Positions 1 through 5,699 of a stretch of 8,113 nt of DNA are shown here, piece after piece. The stretch is taken from the NCBI GenBank assembly GCA_022843505.1, contig JALHNN010000098.1:1-8113 (forward strand), given 5' to 3'. The stretch comes from Sulfuritalea sp. Its GTDB lineage: Bacteria > Pseudomonadota > Gammaproteobacteria > Burkholderiales > Rhodocyclaceae. Every line of letters begins with the position of its first letter. Positions within the stretch are counted from its first letter, which is position 1. The position numbers and the translations under genes were made by a program. Below the pieces are notes generated by a model that made no database searches, was not told where the DNA came from, and saw nothing but the letters and a program-made list of their open reading frames with translations.

Positions 1-597
1 GTAGACCGCGCGCCGCGCCAGCGCGCCGGTTTCGGCGGCGGCGCCCTGCCAGTGGGGCAGGCGGCCGAACGCGGCATCCAGCCGCGGCCAGTACGGCAAG
101 GAATCGTCGGCATCCAGGCGCGGCAGCAGCGGCGGAGTCGGCGCATGTTCGAAGGCGAGCGCCTCCAGGCGCCGCGACAGCATCGCCAGGCGCGGATCGG
201 CCAGCAGTTCCGCCAGGCGATCACGCTGTTCCCTGGCGATCCAGCCCAGGGCGGCGGCGAATTCGGCTTTCAGCGGCGCCTCGCCGAGCAGCGGCGGCAG
301 GTCGAGCAGCCAGCGCCAGAGGTGTTCGCGCATCGCTTCGGTGGCGATCGCGGCATCGACGGATGGCGGCGTGGCGCTGCCGCGCGCCGCCGCCAGCGCC
401 AGTTCCGCCGCCCGCCCCTGGGCCTTGCCGCAGAGGGCGAACAGGAGCGGCACCAGGCGCACCGCCTCGTCGGCCACGCGTCCGCGCAATGCGAAGCTCG
501 GCTGCGGCCGCTCGCTGGCGACCTCGATCGCGCCGACGCGCCCCTCGGCGACGGCCAGCCCGATGCGTATGCAGCCCGGATCGATGCCGCCGCTCAT
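1..597 (-). CDS. HupK/HoxV-like [NiFe]-hydrogenase maturation protein, N-terminal part (runs off left edge)
   Basis: The frame reads 199 codons from ATG at 597 (reverse strand) to the window edge without a stop, so the C-terminus is missing. The ATG overlaps the stop of the upstream kinase gene as ATGA, which fixes the start and suggests translational coupling. The opening residues (DPGCIRIGLAVAEGRV) resemble the start of a hydrogenase large subunit. Near residue 60 the segment LFALCGKAQGRAAELALAAA sits where a large subunit would carry its first CxxC metal ligands, but only one cysteine remains. That single-cysteine pattern is known from HupK/HoxV, a catalytically dead large-subunit relative acting as scaffold or chaperone during assembly of the Fe(CN)2CO active-site unit in the cytoplasm. 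The rest is Ala/Leu/Arg-rich, soluble, with no signal peptide or TM segment. Assignment is from memory of family motifs plus the neighbouring HupT-like kinase. A diverged large-subunit-like protein of other role is the main alternative. Confidence 0.62.
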   Translation of the reverse strand, partial: MSGGIDPGCIRIGLAVAEGRVGAIEVASERPQPSFALRGRVADEAVRLVPLLFALCGKAQGRAAELALAAARGSATPPSVDAAIATEAMREHLWRWLLDLPPLLGEAPLKAEFAAALGWIAREQRDRLAELLADPRLAMLSRRLEALAFEHAPTPPLLPRLDADDSLPYWPRLDAAFGRLPHWQGAAAETGALARRAVY

Positions 598-2006
598 GCG
601 CCGGAAGCGGAGCCCTCGGCGTCGGCGAGCGGCAGACGCAGGGTAAACAGGGCGCCGCCCTTCGGATGGTTAGCGGCGGAAAGGCGCCCGCCGTGGCGCT
701 CGACGATGCCGTAGCTGATCGCCAGCCCCAGCCCGGTGCCGCGCCCGACCGGCTTGGTGGTGAAAAAGGGATCGAAGATCTTGTCCAGGTTGTCCTCGGC
801 GATGCCGGGGCCGCTGTCGCGAAACTCGATGACGACGTCCGCCCCCTCGATCCGACCGCCGATCTCGAGGCGGCGTTCGCGCGATTTCTCGGTGGCATCG
901 GCGGCGTTCTGCACCAGGTTCATCACCACTTGCTGCAACTGCCCCGGGGAGCCCGTCACGGTGATCGCGGCGGGCAGTTCGAGCTTCACCTCGAACTGGC
1001 TGCCGGTGGCCTTGCCCACCCATTGCACGGCGCGTTCGACGACTTCGCCCAGGTCGAAATGGCGGCGCTCGTCGCGATCGGGTGCCGAAAAGCGCTTCAG
1101 CGCGTCGACGATGTCGCGCGTGCGCTCGGCGCCCTCGACCGTGCCGTCGATCAGCGAAGGCAGGTCGTCGAGCAGGCGGTCGATGCGCAGCTCCGCGCGC
1201 AGCGCCTCGCGCTCGTCGCGCGGCATTTCGCCATGCACCGCCGCAAGGTAACGCGCGATGCGTTCGGCGTAGCGCTTCATGGCCACGGTATTGCCGTAGA
1301 CGAAGCTGATCGGATTGTTCAGTTCGTGGGCGACGCCGGCGACGAGGCGCCCCAGCGAGGCCATTTTTTCCGAGTGGATCAGCTGCTGCTGCGTCGTCTT
1401 GAGGTCCTCGTGGGCGCGGCGCAGCGCCTGGTAGGCACGGCGCAGTTCGCCCACGGGACGCCCGGTGATCACCAGCCCCAGCATCTTGCCGACGCCGTTG
1501 TAGCGCGGCGTGCAGTTGAGCGAAACCGGGATGGCGCTGCCATTGGCGGCCTTGAGCAGCATTTCGCAGTCCTCGACCTTGCTGCCGTCCTGCTCGGCGA
1601 ACAGCCGCCCGGCATGCTCCCGCGAGTCCGCATCGGCGAACAGGTCGAACACCGTGCGCCCGTGCAGTGCCGCGGCATCGACGCCAAGCAGGGAAGCCAG
1701 CGCCTCGTTGACGCTCTCGATGACCCCGGCGCGGCTGCAGACGATCAGCAGGTCGGACATCGAGGTCAGCACCGAGGAGATGAACTGCTGGGTATCCTCC
1801 AGCGTGGCATTCTTTTCCTCCAGCGCGACCTCGTATTGCAGCAGGTCGTTGTAGACCTCGTCCATCTTGCGGATCACGTCCAGCCAGATCCCGTCCTCGG
1901 CAGAGGCGCCGGCGGCGGCCAGCATCTCGAGGCTGGCGGCGGACCGGGCCGGCTCGCCGTCAAGCACGCTCGCGCTGCGGACTCCCTTGTCGGATGGGGT
2001 GATCAT
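594..2006 (-). CDS. hupT: PAS-domain sensor histidine kinase, HupT/HoxJ type (hydrogenase regulation)
   Basis: A complete 470-residue soluble histidine kinase with no TM segment. Residues about 42-80 form a charged helix (VIRKMDEVYNDLLQYEVALE) typical of HupT/HoxJ. A PAS domain follows at about 77-183. The dimerisation/phosphotransfer domain carries the H-box AGVAHELNNPISFVYGN, with phosphoacceptor His227. The ATPase domain has the N box at 359-371 (N363, N367), G1 DSGPG at 397-401, F box FDPFF at 411-415 and G2 GRGTGLGLA at 421-429, so all catalytic boxes are intact. In Rhodobacter HupT and Ralstonia HoxJ this kinase works with an H2-sensing regulatory hydrogenase (HupUV/HoxBC) and an NtrC-type regulator (HupR/HoxA) to control uptake hydrogenase genes. 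Neither partner is visible here. Start ATG at 2006 follows a weak GGGG about 14 nt upstream; no better start was seen. It overlaps the HupK-like gene by 4 nt. The kinase family is certain; the hydrogenase role rests on the H-box region and the neighbour. Confidence 0.85.
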   Translation of the reverse strand: MITPSDKGVRSASVLDGEPARSAASLEMLAAAGASAEDGIWLDVIRKMDEVYNDLLQYEVALEEKNATLEDTQQFISSVLTSMSDLLIVCSRAGVIESVNEALASLLGVDAAALHGRTVFDLFADADSREHAGRLFAEQDGSKVEDCEMLLKAANGSAIPVSLNCTPRYNGVGKMLGLVITGRPVGELRRAYQALRRAHEDLKTTQQQLIHSEKMASLGRLVAGVAHELNNPISFVYGNTVAMKRYAERIARYLAAVHGEMPRDEREALRAELRIDRLLDDLPSLIDGTVEGAERTRDIVDALKRFSAPDRDERRHFDLGEVVERAVQWVGKATGSQFEVKLELPAAITVTGSPGQLQQVVMNLVQNAADATEKSRERRLEIGGRIEGADVVIEFRDSGPGIAEDNLDKIFDPFFTTKPVGRGTGLGLAISYGIVERHGGRLSAANHPKGGALFTLRLPLADAEGSASGA

Positions 2007-2142
2007 CGGTGCAATTTACCCCAAAGCACGGGATGCGGCACCAATCCGGCGCGCCCGGGCGAACGCCGCGCCGCGGCGCCAACACGCGGACGCTGCGTTC
2101 TGGGCACGCATGCCCGGCGATTGGCAAGCCGGAGGAGCCGCG

Positions 2143-2235
2143 ATGACGCAAACGACCGCGCGCGATGGCATGCCGCTGTCGCCGGTCCCGCTGCGCCTGC
2201 GTCGCCGCCCGCCAGGCCTATTCCTTTCGCCATAG
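2143..2235 (+). CDS. Doubtful small ORF, 30 residues, Pro/Arg-rich
   Basis: ATG at 2143 is preceded by GGAGGAG at 2131-2137, a near-perfect Shine-Dalgarno with 5 nt spacing, the best ribosome binding site in the window. The frame ends at TAG 2233-2235. The peptide starts MTQTTARDGMPLSPVPLRLR and continues Arg/Pro-rich, ending GLFLSP. No known family is recognised and there is no TM segment. It lies 119 nt upstream of the c-di-GMP gene on the same strand, so it could be a leader peptide, a small basic protein, or chance in GC-rich DNA. The ribosome binding site is the only positive evidence. Confidence 0.25.
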   Translation: MTQTTARDGMPLSPVPLRLRRRPPGLFLSP

Positions 2236-2265
2236 CCGGACGCATTTTCTCCCCGCGACGGATTG

Positions 2266-2278
2266 CCGGCGACGCCGG
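2266..2278 (+). repeat. Small inverted repeat (hairpin) in the leader of the c-di-GMP gene
   Basis: CCGGC (2266-2270) and GCCGG (2274-2278) are separated by GAC, giving a 5-bp all-GC stem with a 3-nt loop. It lies 76 nt before the start codon at 2355. There is no T-run after it, so it is not a factor-independent terminator. In DNA this GC-rich such hairpins arise easily by chance. Confidence 0.3.
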
Positions 2279-2337
2279 TCCGGCCCCCACAAATACGCGC
2301 AATGACTTGATCCAGGACGAATTTCCTGCTTGCCGCT

Positions 2338-2342
2338 GAGGT
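2338..2342 (+). promoter_or_regulatory. Probable ribosome binding site of the c-di-GMP gene, long spacing
   Basis: GAGGT lies 12 nt before ATG 2355, longer than the usual 5-9 nt. No closer purine-rich site or alternative in-frame start gives a better fit. The start is supported instead by the hydrophobic signal-like segment that begins a few residues after Met1. Translation initiation may be weak. Confidence 0.4.
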
Positions 2343-2354
2343 AGCATCCGATCT

Positions 2355-5300
2355 ATGGCAAGTCTGAAATTGCAGCTTTTGGGCCTGTGTCGGCTGGCGT
2401 GGGTATGCTGGATCGTTTTGTTCGCGGCGCCGAGTTTTGCCGCCCAGCCGACACCGGGCAAGGGACCCGGCGTCGAGCCGTTGCGCATCGGCGTTCTGGC
2501 CTATCGCGGTGCCGAGCGCGCCGTGCAGGATTGGCAGGCCCACGCCGACTATCTGGGACAGAAGCTGGCACCGCAGAAGTTTCGCATCGTGCCGCTGACG
2601 CTGGCCGAATTTGCGCCCGCGATCGCCGCCAGACAGATCGACCTCGTCATCACCAACACCGGTCATTACGTCGAACTCGAGGCCGGCGGGGCGATATCCC
2701 GCATCGCCACCATGCGCGTATCCGGCCCCATGGGCCCGGTGGATCGCTTCGGCGGCACGGTCATCGCCCGCGCCGACCGCGAAGACCTGAATGGCTTTGC
2801 CGACCTGCGCGGCAAGCGCATCGCCGCGCCCGATACCAAGGGCTTCGGCGGCTGGCAGGTACATCTGCGCGATGCGCGCGCCGCAGGCCTGGACCTCCCT
2901 CACGATCTGGCCGAAGTCCTGGAACTGCAGGCGCAGGACAAGGTGGTCGCGGCCGTGCTGGCCGGCCGTGCCGACGCCGGCTTCGTCCGTTCCGACCTGA
3001 TCGAATCCCTGGCCGCCGCCGGCAAGCTCGACCTCGCTGCGGTCAAGGTGATCGGCGAGCGCAAGACCCCCGGCTTTCCCTACCGCCACAGTTCCCAGCT
3101 TTATCCGCACTGGCCCTTCGCCAAGCTCGACCACGTCCCGGAGGAACTGGCCCGCGACCTGCTGATCGCGCTGCTCGGCCTGGCGCCCGACCATCCCGCG
3201 GCCCGCGCCGCGGGCATCCATGGCTGGACGCTGCCGCAGAACTATCAGTCGGTGCATGAACTCTTCCTCGAGTTCCGGCTCGGGCCCTATGCCGACCTGC
3301 CGGTCGAGATCGGCGATGTGGTCTCGCGCTATGGTCGCCGCCTGGCCCTGGCCGGCGCCGCGGTGATTTCCTTCCTGCTGGTCCTGCTCTGGTGGATCTC
3401 GCGCACCAACCTCGAGCTGCGCCGCAGCCGCGACCGCCTGCAACTCGCGGCGGGGGTATTCGAGCACGCCCATGAAGGCATCGTGATCACCGACGCCGCC
3501 GGCAACATCGTCGACATCAACGACACCTTCAGCGACCTGACCGGCTACCACCGCGACGAGGCGCTGGGCCGCAATCCGCGCTTCCTGTCCTCGGGGGAGC
3601 ACAGCGCCGAGTTCTACCGCGCAATGTGGTCCGATCTTGAGCGGCACGGTTCCTGGCGCGGCGAATTGATCAACCGCCGCAAGGACGGCAAGCGCTACGT
3701 CCAGCAGACCAGCATCTCCGCGATCAAGGACAAGCACGGGCGGGTGCGCAATTATGTCGGCCTGTCGAGCGACATCAGCGCGCTTAAGGAGACCCAGGAC
3801 CGGCTCGAGCAGATGGCCTATTTCGACGCCCTGACCGGTCTGCCCAACCGCCGCCTGCTCTCCGACCGGCTCCAGCAGGCGATCGGCCAGGCCAGCCGCA
3901 GCGAACGCCTGCTGGCGATCTGCTATCTCGACCTCGACGGCTTCAAGCCGGTCAACGACCAGTGGGGCCACGCCGCCGGCGACCAGTTGCTGATCGATGC
4001 CGCGCGACGCCTGACGGCCAACGTCCGCGCCGGCGATACGGTCAGCCGCCTGGGCGGCGACGAGTTCGTCGTCCTGCTGGGCAACCTGGCCCATTTCGAC
4101 GAATGCGAAGTCGCCCTCGAACGCATCCGCTCGGCGATCAACACGCCATTCCAGCTCAACGCCGGGGAAGCCCGGGTATCGGCCAGCATGGGCATCACCC
4201 TGTTTCCCCTCGACGGTGCCGATCCGGACATGCTGCTGCGCCATGCCGACCAGGCCATGTATCAGGCCAAGCAGGCCGGACGCAACCGCTATGCCCTGTT
4301 CGACGCGGAGCACGACCTGGTGTCCGAGAAGCGGCGCGAATCCCTGGACAGCCTGCAACGGGCGATCGCCGAAGGGCAATTGCACCTGTACTACCAGCCG
4401 AAGGTCAACCTGCGCACCGGCCAGGTGCTCGGCCTCGAGGCCCTGGTGCGCTGGCAGCACCCGCAGCGCGGATTGCTCGACCCGGCCGAGTTCATGCCCC
4501 TGGTGGACCTCGTCGGATTGCACCGGCAACTGGGGGACTGGGTGCTGGATCAGGCGCTGCATCAGGCCGCAACCTGGTCGCGGGCAGGCCTTGCACTGTC
4601 GATCAGCATCAACGTCGCCGCCGAACAGTTGCGCGGCGCTGACTTCGCCGTGGCGCTCGCCGCGGCGCTGGCCCGCCATCCCGAGGTATCTCCGACGAGC
4701 GTCGAACTCGAGATACTCGAACTCGCCGCGCTCAACGACCTGGAAAAGATCGCCGCCGCCGTCACGGCCTGCCAGGCCCTCGGCGTTTCCTTCGCCATCG
4801 ACGATTTCGGCACCGGCTATTCCTCGCTGACCTACCTCAAGCAGTTGCCGGCGGAAACCCTGAAGATCGACCAGTCCTTCGTCCATGACATGCTGAGCGA
4901 CCCCGACGACCTTTCCATCGTCGACAGCATCATCGGCCTGGCCGCCGCCTTCCGCCGCAAGATCGTCGCCGAGGGCGTGGAAACGGTCGCCCACGGTACC
5001 CTGCTGCTGCGCCTGGGCTGCGAGCTTGCCCAGGGCTATGCCATTGCCCGGCCGCTGCCCGCCGCGGACGTCGCCGATTGGGTGCGGTCCTGGAAGTCGC
5101 CGCCCGAATGGCGCAACGTCCCGGTCTGGCCGCGCGAAGACCTGCCGCTGCTGATGGTCGAGGTCGACCACCTGCGCTGGATCGAACTGCTGCGCCGCGC
5201 GCTTACCGCCGCGCCCGGCCAAGCCGCGCCCTTGCCGCCGCTCGACCCGCACGACTGCCGCTTCGGCCATTGGCTGGATTCGGTCGGGCGCGAGCGCTAC

Positions 5301-5495
5301 GGGCATTGCCGCGGCTTCGCCGCGCTGGTTGAGGCCCACGCGGCCGTCCATGCCACAGGGCGGGATATCGAACTCAAGGCGCGCTACGACCGCTCGACGG
5401 CACATGCCAACCTGCCGCAACTCGAAGCACGGCGTGACGCCCTGCTGGCGGCGCTCGGCGAGCTGCGCAGCGAAGTGCTCGATCGCGCGGCCTGA
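2355..5495 (+). CDS. Membrane c-di-GMP cyclase/phosphodiesterase: PhnD-like sensor, PAS, GGDEF, EAL, C-terminal CZB-like domain
   Basis: The 1046-residue protein starts with a signal-like hydrophobic stretch (about 8-30, possible cleavage near SFAA). A periplasmic PhnD-type substrate-binding domain (about 43-300; phosphate, phosphite or phosphonate-like ligand by family) follows, then a TM helix at about 330-348 leading into the cytoplasm. PAS spans about 362-478. The GGDEF domain (about 483-650) has GGDEF at 567-571 and the inhibitory I-site RxxD at 558-561. The EAL domain (about 660-912) has EAL at 695-697, N753, E786, E789, DDFGTGYSSL from 816, K837, E873 and Q893, so the metal and catalytic residues appear present. 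Residues 935-1040 resemble a CZB zinc-binding domain: His939 (HLRW), Cys968 (CRFGHW), His995 and His999 (HAAVH). Family knowledge says GGDEF makes c-di-GMP and EAL degrades it to pGpG; net activity here is unknown. The gene is divergent from the hydrogenase-type kinase and has no evident operon partner. Confidence 0.92.
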   Translation: MASLKLQLLGLCRLAWVCWIVLFAAPSFAAQPTPGKGPGVEPLRIGVLAYRGAERAVQDWQAHADYLGQKLAPQKFRIVPLTLAEFAPAIAARQIDLVITNTGHYVELEAGGAISRIATMRVSGPMGPVDRFGGTVIARADREDLNGFADLRGKRIAAPDTKGFGGWQVHLRDARAAGLDLPHDLAEVLELQAQDKVVAAVLAGRADAGFVRSDLIESLAAAGKLDLAAVKVIGERKTPGFPYRHSSQLYPHWPFAKLDHVPEELARDLLIALLGLAPDHPAARAAGIHGWTLPQNYQSVHELFLEFRLGPYADLPVEIGDVVSRYGRRLALAGAAVISFLLVLLWWISRTNLELRRSRDRLQLAAGVFEHAHEGIVITDAAGNIVDINDTFSDLTGYHRDEALGRNPRFLSSGEHSAEFYRAMWSDLERHGSWRGELINRRKDGKRYVQQTSISAIKDKHGRVRNYVGLSSDISALKETQDRLEQMAYFDALTGLPNRRLLSDRLQQAIGQASRSERLLAICYLDLDGFKPVNDQWGHAAGDQLLIDAARRLTANVRAGDTVSRLGGDEFVVLLGNLAHFDECEVALERIRSAINTPFQLNAGEARVSASMGITLFPLDGADPDMLLRHADQAMYQAKQAGRNRYALFDAEHDLVSEKRRESLDSLQRAIAEGQLHLYYQPKVNLRTGQVLGLEALVRWQHPQRGLLDPAEFMPLVDLVGLHRQLGDWVLDQALHQAATWSRAGLALSISINVAAEQLRGADFAVALAAALARHPEVSPTSVELEILELAALNDLEKIAAAVTACQALGVSFAIDDFGTGYSSLTYLKQLPAETLKIDQSFVHDMLSDPDDLSIVDSIIGLAAAFRRKIVAEGVETVAHGTLLLRLGCELAQGYAIARPLPAADVADWVRSWKSPPEWRNVPVWPREDLPLLMVEVDHLRWIELLRRALTAAPGQAAPLPPLDPHDCRFGHWLDSVGRERYGHCRGFAALVEAHAAVHATGRDIELKARYDRSTAHANLPQLEARRDALLAALGELRSEVLDRAA

Positions 5496-5508
5496 GGTCG
5501 TGCGACGG

Positions 5509-5525
5509 CGGTGCTCAATGCACCG
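5509..5525 (+). terminator. Possible hairpin terminator after the c-di-GMP gene
   Basis: CGGTGC (5509-5514) pairs with GCACCG (5520-5525) around a TCAAT loop, a 6-bp stem extendable by one G-T pair, starting 14 nt after the stop codon. Position is right for a terminator but no T-tract follows on either strand, so a factor-independent terminator is not established. An overlapping GTGCAC palindrome at 5525-5530 adds to the local symmetry. Confidence 0.3.
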
Positions 5526-5580
5526 TGCACACCATATGGGCTGGCTTCGATGCAATAAATTGCTTGATATTCATGGCCAT
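5515..5580 (-). pseudogene. Possible 5' remnant of a CBS-domain protein gene
   Basis: On the minus strand ATG at 5580 (or the in-frame ATG at 5574) opens a 21-codon frame ending in TGA at 5515-5517. The peptide contains MNIKQFIASKPAHMVCTVH, which resembles the first strand and helix of stand-alone CBS-domain proteins (Met, hydrophobic, a few residues, KP, then a Val-x-Val-type strand). The similarity stops where the DNA changes from AT-richer to GC-rich, as expected if a gene had been cut at an insertion or deletion boundary. The ribosome binding site is weak. The match is short and from memory, so chance is a real possibility. Confidence 0.22.
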
Positions 5581-5699
5581 AACTCGTTGCCCACACCCCT
5601 GCCAAACACACCGATTCAGCATAGCACGCACCATAAGAATCAAAAGCTTGCGAACGGGTTTTACAAGCCAAATCCACGGCAATTCATCATAGTTTCGAG

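Larger units (their letters stand above)
2007..2354. other. Divergent intergenic region between kinase and c-di-GMP genes
   Basis: This 348-bp stretch separates two genes transcribed away from each other, so it should hold both promoters. I searched both strands for sigma-70 hexamers with 16-18 nt spacing and for the sigma-54 GG-N10-GC pattern and found no convincing match. Visible items are short palindromes (GGGCACGCATGCCC at 2102-2115, GGCATGCC at 2167-2174), a small hairpin at 2266-2278, and one 30-codon ORF with a good ribosome binding site (2143-2235). The 3' third (about 2235-2354) is somewhat less GC-rich than the rest. Confidence 0.6.
5496..5699. other. Convergent intergenic region and composition break
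   Basis: These 204 nt lie between two genes transcribed toward each other. The first roughly 35 nt are GC-rich like the c-di-GMP gene. From about 5531 the sequence turns AT-richer (79 G+C in 170 nt counted for 5531-5700). It holds a short hairpin at 5509-5525, two perfect or near-perfect short palindromes (GCAATAAATTGC at 5552-5563, ATGGCCAT at 5573-5580) and a possible CBS-gene remnant. I see no tRNA gene, no long direct repeat and no transposase remnant. Confidence 0.55.

Noticed and set aside
52..714. 220-codon plus-strand frame in the left region
   Set aside because: It is antisense to the HupK-like gene and the kinase C-terminus; the Arg/Gln/Ala-rich product looks like a GC-driven shadow.
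2102..2136. TGGGCACG and TTGGCAAG segments considered as sigma-54 promoters
   Set aside because: Neither has the required GG-N10-GC spacing, so a sigma-54 promoter cannot be supported.
363..2339. 658-codon plus-strand open frame across the kinase and HupK-like genes
   Set aside because: It is the antisense shadow of the histidine kinase, whose motifs are unambiguous; the plus-strand product is low-complexity with no recognisable domain.
2016..5555. 1179-codon open frame on the minus strand opposite the c-di-GMP gene
   Set aside because: It is antisense to a gene with clear PAS, GGDEF and EAL motifs. Its Gln/Gly/Arg/Ala/Val-rich product shows no domain, and long antisense frames are expected in GC-rich DNA with strong codon bias.
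5384..5677. 97-codon minus-strand frame spanning the junction
   Set aside because: Its second half is antisense to the end of the c-di-GMP gene and becomes Ser/Arg/Ala-rich; the first half resembles no family I know and has no good ribosome binding site.
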